DNA of 64,000 bases from an uncultured Oscillospiraceae bacterium (GTDB taxonomy: Bacteria > Bacillota > Clostridia > Oscillospirales > Oscillospiraceae), in the NCBI GenBank assembly GCA_934561175.1, contig CAKTFW010000003.1, positions 7,613-71,612 on the forward strand, read 5' to 3'. Positions 57,709-64,000 of the stretch are shown piece after piece. The position numbers and the translations under genes were made by a program. The notes under the pieces are model-generated. The model was not told the DNA's origin, made no database searches, and saw nothing but the letters and a program-made list of their open reading frames with translations. Each line of letters starts with the position of its first letter. Positions within the stretch are counted from its first letter, which is position 1.

Positions 57709-57723
57709 GTTTTCAGCCTCCTT

Positions 57724-58485
57724 TTAGCGGAAGAAGTCGAGCTTGCGTTCCAGCTTGCCCAGCAGCAATGTCACGACGCCGTTGAAGACGAGATAGTAAA
57801 CCGCGGTAAAAAACAGCGGCCAGATCGCGCCGGAAATGCCTCTAGAGGTTTTCATAAACGCCTGACCGGCCCAGATGATCTCCTGCAGCGAAATAATCCG
57901 CGCCAGGGAGGTATCCTTGACCAGGGTGATAATCTCATTGGACATCGGCGGCACGATGCGCTTGACCATCTGCAGCAGCGTGACCTTGAAGAAGATCTGG
58001 CGTTTGGTCATACCCAGCACCAGGCCGGCCTCCTGCTGCCCCACCGGCACGCCCTGAATGCCGCCGCGGTAAATCTCTGAAAAATAACAGGCATAGTTGA
58101 CGATAAACGCAATGGATGCCGCCATAAAACGACCGCCCTCGCCGCTGCCCCACCAGTTGTTCTTCAGGATCATACCGGGGAAGAAATAGAGAATCAGCAG
58201 CTGAATCATCAGCGGCGTTCCGCGGATGACCCACACCACAAAGCGGCTCAGCGCCCGGATCGGGCAGCCATAGGCCAACCAGCGGACATACCAGGCCTTT
58301 GACCAGCTTTTATGCTGCAAAAATCGCAATGGCGCCCAACGGTTCATAGACCCGAAGGCGATCACCAGGCCCAGCGGAATGGCGCCCATCAGCGTGACAA
58401 AAAACAGCTTCAGCGTCTGCACGAAGCCCTCGTTCAGTGCATCCACAACAACGGGCATCTGCTGTATAATCAAATTCAGATCCAT
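57724..58485 (-). CDS. Polar amino acid ABC transporter permease
   Basis: A 253-residue permease of the HisMQ type with five or six membrane helices. The EAA loop is EAGLVLGMTKRQIFFKVTLLQ near residue 165, and the start (GFVQTLKLFFVTLMGAIPLGLV) is typical. A tail insertion (KSWSKAWYVRWLAYGCPIRA) after the second helix is longer than in most. Start at 58485 or 58491. Confidence 0.95.
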   Translation of the reverse strand: MDLNLIIQQMPVVVDALNEGFVQTLKLFFVTLMGAIPLGLVIAFGSMNRWAPLRFLQHKSWSKAWYVRWLAYGCPIRALSRFVVWVIRGTPLMIQLLILYFFPGMILKNNWWGSGEGGRFMAASIAFIVNYACYFSEIYRGGIQGVPVGQQEAGLVLGMTKRQIFFKVTLLQMVKRIVPPMSNEIITLVKDTSLARIISLQEIIWAGQAFMKTSRGISGAIWPLFFTAVYYLVFNGVVTLLLGKLERKLDFFR

Positions 58486-58529
58486 GAACATAACCTGCCT
58501 TTATCGTTTTTCTGGATAAGCGCGGGAAA

Positions 58530-58559
58530 GCAGAGAGCGGTCATTCGGCCGCTCTCTGC
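58530..58559 (-). repeat. Hairpin between the binding-protein and permease genes
   Basis: An 11-bp stem (GCAGAGAGCGG/CCGCTCTCTGC) with an 8-base loop, followed by only three T residues. Such hairpins allow more binding protein than permease to be made. Confidence 0.7.
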
Positions 58560-58594
58560 AAGGTAAACTGTCTGTCTCTCTTTACGGATTCTGC

Positions 58595-59470
58595 TTACTG
58601 CTCAATCAGTGCAGCCTGGACACCATAGGTCTCCGCACAGGCGAGCATGGTGCCATCGGCATAAGCGGAAGCAAAGAAGTCGTTGAGCGCCGCGGCCAGA
58701 TCGCTGCCCTGGCGGAAGCCAACGCCGTACTCCTCACTGTTCAGGCCGACGGTGTAGGTCAGGTCTGCATAGCCGGTACCCTCACCCACCATTGCAGCAG
58801 CCATCAGGGAGTCGATAACAGCGGCGTCAGAGGTGCCTGCGGCCACTTCCATCAGTGCATCGGACTGCGCGGTCACCGGCGTGTAGTTATAGCCCAGTGC
58901 GCTGATCGCTTCCTCACCGGCGGAGCCATCCTCAACAGCAAAGCTCAGATCTGCCAGACTCTCCACGGTCTGGTAATCTGCAGCCTTGTCGGCGGGGACA
59001 ATGACCACCTGTGCGTTGTTGCAATAGGCATCGGAGCACGCCATCGCAGTTTTCACATCTTCGGTCAGGGTCATGCCGTTCCAGACGCAGTCGATGGTCT
59101 TCGCATTCAGCTCCAGGATCTTATTGCTCCAGTCGATCTCTACGAACTCGACATCCACGCCCAGGCTCTCAGCAAAGGCCTTTGCCATATCTGCGTCAAA
59201 GCCGATCCACTCGCCGGACTCGTCCTGATAATCCATCGGGGCAAAGTCGGTAATGCCGACCACCAGCGTGCCCTTGTCCTTCACATAGGCCAGATCGGAT
59301 TCCGCGTCGTCCGCAGAATTGTCATCCGTGTCATTCGTATTATCGGTTGCGGTGTCCGCCGTGTTGTTGTCATTGGTGTCGGCGTCGTCCGCAGTGTTAT
59401 TGCTGCCGCAGCCAGCCATCAGGCCAAGGCACAGGCAGAGGGCCAACAGCAGGCTCACATACTTTTTCAT
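58595..59470 (-). CDS. Amino acid ABC transporter substrate-binding lipoprotein
   Basis: A 291-residue lipoprotein: signal sequence with lipobox LMAGCGS (Cys near residue 21), then an aspartate/asparagine/threonine-rich linker of about 35 residues (NTADDADTNDNNTAD...) and the family 3 solute-binding domain starting GTLVVGITDFAPMDYQD with GFDADMAKAFAESLG. The acidic linker is unusually long and repetitive. AAAGGAG precedes the ATG at 59470. First gene of the operon; the amino acid is not known. Confidence 0.95.
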   Translation of the reverse strand: MKKYVSLLLALCLCLGLMAGCGSNNTADDADTNDNNTADTATDNTNDTDDNSADDAESDLAYVKDKGTLVVGITDFAPMDYQDESGEWIGFDADMAKAFAESLGVDVEFVEIDWSNKILELNAKTIDCVWNGMTLTEDVKTAMACSDAYCNNAQVVIVPADKAADYQTVESLADLSFAVEDGSAGEEAISALGYNYTPVTAQSDALMEVAAGTSDAAVIDSLMAAAMVGEGTGYADLTYTVGLNSEEYGVGFRQGSDLAAALNDFFASAYADGTMLACAETYGVQAALIEQ

Positions 59471-59527
59471 GAGAATCGCTCCTTTGGTTTTGTTTATCAC
59501 TTTAGTTAAGTAATTCGTTGCTACGCT

Positions 59528-59556
59528 ATTGTAACAGTTTGCTTTTCAAATTGCAA
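59528..59556 (-). promoter_or_regulatory. Promoter of the amino acid ABC operon
   Basis: Minus strand TTGCAA (59551-59556), 17-bp spacer, TACAAT (59528-59533). Confidence 0.75.
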
Positions 59557-59570
59557 GCCCTATTTTACAA

Positions 59571-59615
59571 AAAGCCGCCTCAAATTTCCGTGAGATTCGG
59601 AGCCGCTTTTGTAGG
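59571..59615 (-). terminator. Probable terminator of the DUF554 gene
   Basis: Minus strand AAGCGGCTCC and GAGGCGGCTT regions form an imperfect hairpin followed by TTTTT. Confidence 0.5.
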
Positions 59616-59629
59616 ATTTTGCCAGCCGC

Positions 59630-60355
59630 TCAGGTAAACAGATGCCAGAATACCGGCACCAGCAATGCCGGAAGCATGTTGCCCACATGCAGATCCTTTT
59701 GGAACGCAATATTGACACCGACCCCCGCAATTAAAACATTGCCCACCATATTCAGATCCGCCAGCACGGCAGGATCGCCGAGCAGCGGGGCAAGCAGCGA
59801 CGCCAGCAGCGTAATTGCTCCCTGATACAAAAACAGCGGCACTGCCGAAAACAACACGCCGACACCCAGAGTGGAGGCAAACACCAACACCACCATAAAG
59901 TCCAGCGCCGCCTTTGCAAAGAGTGTGCTGGGATCACCGGTTATGCCGTCCTGCAGCGAACCCATCACCGCCATCGCACCCACACAGATCACAAGCGAAC
60001 ATGTCACAAAGCCCTCGACAAATTTTCCACCCGCCGCAGCCGACGCCGGAAGCTTCGCCCGGAGCCAATCACCCATTCGCTCCAACCGCCGCTCAATCTG
60101 CAGCAGTTCTCCCGTGATGCTGCCGAGAATCATGGAGAGGATCAGCAGCATGGTGCCGTTCACCGCCAGTGCTCCCTCTGTAATCGTCAGCATCTCTTTC
60201 AAGGTGCCGGATACGCCAATAAAAATTGTTGCAAGCCCCAGTGCCTGCATCATCGTCTGCTGAAAGTGCGGCTTCAGTCCCCGTTTGGCCACAACACCAA
60301 TTGCGCCGCCCGCCAGCACCGCGCCGGTATTCACCAGTGTTCCAAGTCCAACCAT
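59630..60355 (-). CDS. DUF554 family membrane protein (YdfK-like)
   Basis: A 241-residue protein with six or seven helices. The start GLGTLVNTGAVLAGGAIG, the GSITGELLQIERRLERMGDWL loop, and SLVICVGAMAVMGSLQDGITGD are diagnostic for DUF554, a possible transporter family. Transcribed alone from its own promoter. Confidence 0.93.
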   Translation of the reverse strand: MVGLGTLVNTGAVLAGGAIGVVAKRGLKPHFQQTMMQALGLATIFIGVSGTLKEMLTITEGALAVNGTMLLILSMILGSITGELLQIERRLERMGDWLRAKLPASAAAGGKFVEGFVTCSLVICVGAMAVMGSLQDGITGDPSTLFAKAALDFMVVLVFASTLGVGVLFSAVPLFLYQGAITLLASLLAPLLGDPAVLADLNMVGNVLIAGVGVNIAFQKDLHVGNMLPALLVPVFWHLFT

Positions 60356-60391
60356 GTCTCACGCCCCCTGCCGTGTGTAAAAATCTTCCTA

Positions 60392-60421
60392 ATCATAATC
60401 GATTCCGAACAAAAATTGCAA
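60392..60421 (-). promoter_or_regulatory. Promoter of the DUF554 gene
   Basis: Minus strand TTGCAA (60416-60421), 18-bp spacer, TATGAT (60392-60397). Confidence 0.6.
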
Positions 60422-60478
60422 CCCCATCTCCGCTTTTTCGCCCACATATGAATTATTTCTCCCCCAGCACGGAATCAA

Positions 60479-60507
60479 TTGACGAAAAGTAGAAAATGTA
60501 GTAGACT
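60479..60507 (+). promoter_or_regulatory. Promoter of the DUF2752 gene
   Basis: TTGACG (60479-60484), 17-bp spacer, TAGACT (60502-60507). Confidence 0.6.
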
Positions 60508-60539
60508 GAAAAGGATCTCAACGGAAAGGAGCGAGCCCC

Positions 60540-60941
60540 GTGTCCCACCGATTTCACCGGGAACTTGCGCTGCTTGGCCTTGGGATCTGTCTTGCTTATC
60601 TGGCGGCGATGCACTTCGGCATCACCTGCCCGATCCGGTATCTGACCGGAATTTCCTGCCCCGGCTGCGGTATGACCCGCGCCTGGCTGCAGCTATTGCA
60701 GGGGCATTGGCAAGCTGCATTTACACTGCATCCACTGTGGGGGCTCCCCGTGGTGCTGGCCGTGCTGCTTTTGCTGCGCCGTCGCCTGTCCCGCCGTCTG
60801 CAGTCCTGGATCTGGGCGGCGCTTTTAGCCGTAACACTCACCGTCTGGCTTGTCCGTTTTTTTCTGCCAGCCGATCCGGCGGTGCAATTTGCGCCTGCAT
60901 CCGGCCTGTTTGGCCGAATTTTGAGCGCACACATTTATTAA
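60540..60941 (+). CDS. DUF2752 membrane protein
   Basis: A 133-residue protein with three membrane helices. The segment CPIRYLTGISCPGCGMTRAWLQLLQGHWQAAFTLHPL carries the signature CxxCGxTRA...G....A...HPL of DUF2752. The family is uncharacterised. Start is GTG at 60540 with AAGGAG 8 bases upstream. The DUF4234 gene follows after 54 bases and may be cotranscribed. Confidence 0.9.
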   Translation: MSHRFHRELALLGLGICLAYLAAMHFGITCPIRYLTGISCPGCGMTRAWLQLLQGHWQAAFTLHPLWGLPVVLAVLLLLRRRLSRRLQSWIWAALLAVTLTVWLVRFFLPADPAVQFAPASGLFGRILSAHIY

Positions 60942-60995
60942 CTCCCGCTTGTGAGCGGATTCCTGGATAAGAAGAATGATAAGGGAGAGAGTCAT

Positions 60996-62291
60996 ATGGA
61001 TCTACACAATAAGGAAACACAAAAATACCTGCTTCCAATTGCCCTGTCTCTGGCAGCTTTTCTGCTGGCACTGATTGGTTCAATGCTGAATGGGTATTTC
61101 GGCGGAAACTTCGGCCGCAACTTTTTCCAGCTGCTGCTGAGCTGCGTGCTGCCCGCCGCACTGCTGCTGCTCTATTCCAGCAAGACGGCCGCAAGTAATG
61201 CCAAGCCGCTGATGATTGCCGGAATGGTGCTGCTGGTGCTGCAGCTTATCGGCACCTTCTACACCTTCTTCTGCGGGCTGCTGGGCTTCAGCTACGGCCT
61301 GTTCTCCTGGATTCCCGGCGCTTCCACGCTGGGGAACCTGATCGGCATGATCCGGAGCCTTACCATGTGCTTCAGCTGGGGCTTCTATCTCTTCCGCCAC
61401 GCCCTGTGCAACCTGTTCTACCTGTTCTCCAGCCTGCTGTTCCTGCTGTCGAACCTGATGTTCATTCTGATCTGCACAGAGTTCCGCCCGATCGCACAGC
61501 TGAACAGCCTGCGTCAGCGGCTCTATCAGGCGCTCGGCCTGCCAATGTCCGACTACGCCGAGCAGGGCGGTGATCCGGCGCAGGCGCCCGTCTTCACAGC
61601 GCCGCGCACTGCACAGAGCAGCACCGCATCGCAGTCCAGCACCACTTACACGCAGACTGCGTACACCGCGCCCCAGCCGCAGGCTGCGCCGCAGTATACC
61701 GGCGCGAATGCCTCGGTGGAACTGCTCGCCCCCAAGAGCATTGTCGCCTGCATTCTGCTCAGCATCGTCACCTGCGGAATCTACGGTCTGATCTGGAATT
61801 ACTCCATTATGAAAAAGATCCGCCTGCTGAATCAGGACTACACCAGCCCGGTCGGGGAATTCCTTTGCTTCATCTTTGTTCCGTTCTATGCGCTGTACTG
61901 GTACTACACCCGCGCAAACCGCCTGTCCACCGGTGCCGCTTCGTATGGTCTGATGATTACCAGCAACGGTATTCTGTACCTGATTCTTGCCATTTTCGGC
62001 TTCTCCATCGTCAATATCTGCCTGATGCAGAATGACCTGAACACCATCGCCCTCGCGCTGACCGGCCAGCATACCGCCCCCAATTTCGCCACACAGGCTA
62101 CGGGCGAATTCAACGCCGCCTATCAGAATGTCACTGGTGCTGCCGCCGCACAGGCCGCCAACGCCAAACCGCAGCAGTCGCAACAGGATCCGGTCGAGCA
62201 GCTGCAAAAGCTCACGGAGCTGCGGGACAAGGGTGCAATCACCGAAGAGGAGTTCCAGGCAAAGAAAACCGAACTGCTCAGCCGCATTTAA
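60996..62291 (+). CDS. DUF4234 membrane protein with C-terminal SHOCT domain
   Basis: A 431-residue protein. The first half is five or six membrane helices; a serine/threonine/glutamine-rich linker follows at about 210-250; a DUF4234-like domain (SIVACILLSIVTCGIYGLIWNY, then LLNQDY and FIFVPFYALYWYY) spans about 260-370. The C-terminus is a SHOCT motif (EQLQKLTELRDKGAITEEEFQAKKTELL). SHOCT modules often mediate oligomerisation. AAGGGAG precedes the ATG at 60996. Function unknown. Confidence 0.85.
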   Translation: MDLHNKETQKYLLPIALSLAAFLLALIGSMLNGYFGGNFGRNFFQLLLSCVLPAALLLLYSSKTAASNAKPLMIAGMVLLVLQLIGTFYTFFCGLLGFSYGLFSWIPGASTLGNLIGMIRSLTMCFSWGFYLFRHALCNLFYLFSSLLFLLSNLMFILICTEFRPIAQLNSLRQRLYQALGLPMSDYAEQGGDPAQAPVFTAPRTAQSSTASQSSTTYTQTAYTAPQPQAAPQYTGANASVELLAPKSIVACILLSIVTCGIYGLIWNYSIMKKIRLLNQDYTSPVGEFLCFIFVPFYALYWYYTRANRLSTGAASYGLMITSNGILYLILAIFGFSIVNICLMQNDLNTIALALTGQHTAPNFATQATGEFNAAYQNVTGAAAAQAANAKPQQSQQDPVEQLQKLTELRDKGAITEEEFQAKKTELLSRI

Positions 62292-62304
62292 CCCGAAAAA
62301 ACAC

Positions 62305-62340
62305 AAATGCCCGGAAGCATTGCTTCCGGGCATTTTTATT
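62305..62340 (+). terminator. Terminator after the DUF4234 gene
   Basis: AAATGCCCGGAAGC/GCTTCCGGGCATTT stem followed by T residues; the convergent regulator ends inside it. Confidence 0.85.
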
Positions 62341-63712
62341 GCAGTGCAGCCAATTGCTCCAGCGCCTGCGGCAGGCGCGCCAAATCCACTCCGGTATAAT
62401 TAAACAGCACCAGGTGCTCTTCCGCCATACCGCCGCCATGGTAATATTCGGACAAAAACGAAATTCGGATACCATTCTCCAACGCTGCCTGCCGCAGCGC
62501 CGCATCCGGCACGGCAGTATCCAGCCGCAGCAGGAAATGCAGTCCCGCACCAGCCTCTTGAATTTCTCCGCGCAGGCCGCTGGCCTTGATCGCCGCAATC
62601 ACCGCATCCCTGCGGACACGGTAGGCACGCTTCATCCGCCCGATGTGCCGCTCAAAATAGCCGCCATCCAGAAACTGCGCCAGCACATATTGGTCAAGTG
62701 CGGGCACCGGGCTGGCATAAAACGCCATCCGCGCGCCGTACTCCGCCGCGAGGGCGCGCGGCAGTACCAGATAGCTGATGCGGAAAGCCGGTGAAATTGT
62801 TTTGGAAAAGGTATTGAGATACAGCGTCCGCCCAGCGCCGTCCAAGCTCTGCAGCGGCCGCAGGGGCTTCCCTGTGAAGCGGAACTCACTGTCGTAGTCA
62901 TCCTCCAGAATATACCGGTCAGGCGCGGCCTGTGCCCAGCGCAGCAGCGCCTGCCGCCGCGCCATGGTCGTGACAATTCCGGTGGGAAAATGATGCGATG
63001 GGGAAAGGTGCACCACCTGCGCGCCGCTCTGCTCCAGCGCATCCATCCGGACGCCCTCCCGATCCATGCCCAGATAAACAATGTCCGCGCCATTTTGCGC
63101 GTAAATCCGCGCAATTTTTCCATAGCCCGGATTTTCCACGCCATAGCGCCGGTCACGCCCCAGAAATTGCACAACCATGGGGTAGAGATACTCTGCGCCC
63201 GCGCCGACCACAATGCAGGTCGGATCGGCATCCAGTCCCCGAAAACGGCGCAGATGCGCCGCAATCGCCTGCCGCAACTCCGGCACGCCATGGTAGGGCA
63301 CCGGCGAGAGCAGCTGCGCGCCGCGCTCGGAGATCACCGTCCGAGTCAACCGCGCCCAGATTGAAAACGGAAACAGCGCTTCCGGCGTATGATTGGAAAC
63401 CAAATCCATCCACACCGGCGTCTCCGGCTGCGGAAGCGTTACCGGTGGATGCGGCGTCTCCGGCACTGCCTGTACCTGCGCCACAAAATAGCCGCGGCGC
63501 GGCGCGGCGCGCAGGTATCCCTCGTCCACCAGCTGACCATAAGCTGTATCCACCGTGACCATGCTGACCCCCAGATGCTGCGCCAGTGCCCTGCGGGACG
63601 GCAGCTGCTCTCCCGCGGCGAGCACGCCGGAGAGAATATCCGCCCGAATTCGGCGGCAGAGATATTCATACAGCGGCAGACCGCCGCGTTCGCTCATGTC
63701 ATAGGTCAGCAT
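62336..63712 (-). CDS. MocR-type (GntR plus aminotransferase) regulator
   Basis: A 458-residue regulator: GntR winged helix at about residues 10-75 (LPSRRALAQHLGVSMVTVDTAYGQL), then a fold-type I aminotransferase-like domain from about 115, with the PLP lysine in NTFSKTISPAFRISY near residue 305 and DDYDSEFR. MocR regulators such as PdxR and GabR sense PLP or amino acids. AGGAGGT precedes the ATG. Target unknown; it is divergent from the partial gene at the window end. Confidence 0.94.
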   Translation of the reverse strand: MLTYDMSERGGLPLYEYLCRRIRADILSGVLAAGEQLPSRRALAQHLGVSMVTVDTAYGQLVDEGYLRAAPRRGYFVAQVQAVPETPHPPVTLPQPETPVWMDLVSNHTPEALFPFSIWARLTRTVISERGAQLLSPVPYHGVPELRQAIAAHLRRFRGLDADPTCIVVGAGAEYLYPMVVQFLGRDRRYGVENPGYGKIARIYAQNGADIVYLGMDREGVRMDALEQSGAQVVHLSPSHHFPTGIVTTMARRQALLRWAQAAPDRYILEDDYDSEFRFTGKPLRPLQSLDGAGRTLYLNTFSKTISPAFRISYLVLPRALAAEYGARMAFYASPVPALDQYVLAQFLDGGYFERHIGRMKRAYRVRRDAVIAAIKASGLRGEIQEAGAGLHFLLRLDTAVPDAALRQAALENGIRISFLSEYYHGGGMAEEHLVLFNYTGVDLARLPQALEQLAALQ

Positions 63713-63756
63713 AGGGACCTCCTGGTCTGAAAAACTGGTGTTATCTTTACAATTTT

Positions 63757-63785
63757 ATCTTACCATGATTTTTCACCGGCTGCAA
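63757..63785 (-). promoter_or_regulatory. Promoter of the MocR-type gene
   Basis: Minus strand TTGCAG (63780-63785), 17-bp spacer, TAAGAT (63757-63762). Confidence 0.6.
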
Positions 63786-63833
63786 CGGCACCGAAAAAAT
63801 CCCCGGCCGACTGGTCGGTGTTCATAAGGCGGC

Positions 63834-63869
63834 GAACAGCCACGGCAGCTTGCACTGCTGTGGCTGTTC
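63834..63869. repeat. Strong hairpin without a matching gene
   Basis: A 15-bp stem (GAACAGCCACGGCAG/CTGCTGTGGCTGTTC, one G-U pair) with a 6-base loop lies between two divergent genes. It is just upstream of the plus-strand promoter at 63870-63898, with no T-run. Confidence 0.6.
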
Positions 63870-63898
63870 TTGTAGTTTATCCGGCCATATGATAATAT
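63870..63898 (+). promoter_or_regulatory. Promoter of the last partial gene
   Basis: TTGTAG (63870-63875), 17-bp spacer, TAATAT (63893-63898). Confidence 0.55.
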
Positions 63899-63944
63899 GG
63901 AGCCGAACAGACCTGCAAATTCCGATTTATAAAGGAGAATATTG

Positions 63945-64000
63945 ATGAAACTATTTTTATGTTCGCACTTTTCAAGTGTAGGAAGTCTGATAAAGGAAGA
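63945..64000 (+). CDS. Start of a probable peptidase E-like (S51/glutamine amidotransferase-like) gene, cut by window end
   Basis: AAAGGAG is followed 6-7 bases later by an ATG, and the frame is open to the last base: MKLFLCSHFSSVGSLIKEE. The beginning MKLFLCSHF with a following SxxGxLIKE is seen in the type 1 glutamine amidotransferase-like/peptidase E family. Only 18 complete residues are visible, so the call is tentative. Confidence 0.5.
   Translation, partial: MKLFLCSHFSSVGSLIKE

Noticed and set aside
1..64000. Phage, insertion sequence, CRISPR, tRNA or rRNA content
   Set aside because: I saw no transposase, integrase, regularly spaced repeats, cloverleaf or ribosomal RNA sequence anywhere in the window.

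Overview
The window reads as a chromosomal segment of a GC-rich, low-oxygen Firmicute of class Clostridia, most likely the Oscillospirales (Butyricicoccaceae/Oscillospiraceae type). The reasons are strong AGGAGG ribosome binding sites, TTGACA/TATAAT promoters with 17-bp spacers, a T-box leader, a tetrahydrofolate riboswitch, SLH-domain and dockerin-domain surface proteins, a YtvI-type membrane protein, and RNase J with GdpP, L9 and DnaB side by side. I see no rRNA, tRNA, CRISPR array, prophage or insertion sequence. The organism assignment is inference.

Layout. 1-4.2 kb: an operon for XpaC-, TelA-, LemA- and TPM-domain envelope proteins, then an acyltransferase. 4.2-19.6 kb: branched-chain amino acid biosynthesis in separate units: ilvA, the T-box controlled ilvB-ilvN-HD operon, ilvC, and ilvD divergent from an FCD-type GntR regulator. 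Interspersed are rpe, a DUF975 protein, trkA-trkH potassium uptake, an XRE regulator, a likely 60-nt small RNA, a YtvI protein and a strikingly cysteine-rich 81-residue repeat protein. 19.7-25.5 kb: MATE and EamA transporters, a relic of a VOC-family gene, mtnN, a patatin and RNase J. 25.9-34 kb: a housekeeping run gdpP-rplI-dnaB-tilS-hpt-ftsH plus a flavodoxin-fold reductase.

34-43.8 kb holds the most unusual locus. It has two leucine-rich-repeat proteins and one large subtilisin-like protease, each ending in a dockerin and each with a beta-rich module that looks cohesin-like just before it. With them is an SLH cell-wall anchor protein whose N-terminal half also looks cohesin-like. There is no cellulase or other glycoside hydrolase, so this could be a protease/LRR surface complex built on cohesin-dockerin contacts. 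Two matching 18-bp palindromes flank the promoter in the divergent control region.

44-51.3 kb: two small proteins, a THF-riboswitch controlled folT-azlC-azlD unit, a birA operon with a tiny membrane protein and a two-gene chromate-type transporter, and an SLH-anchored phosphodiester glycosidase. 51.4-55.8 kb: ylxM-ffh-rpsP-khpA and rimM-trmD-sirtuin, with an unexpected duplicated palindromic element around the ylxM promoter. 55.9-64 kb: a hydroxyacid dehydrogenase, a polar amino acid ABC transporter, DUF554, DUF2752 and DUF4234/SHOCT membrane proteins, a MocR-type regulator, and the start of a probable peptidase E-like gene.

Gene starts were chosen from Shine-Dalgarno spacing, so several differ from the longest possible reading frame. 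All function calls come from reading the translated sequence; no search could be run.
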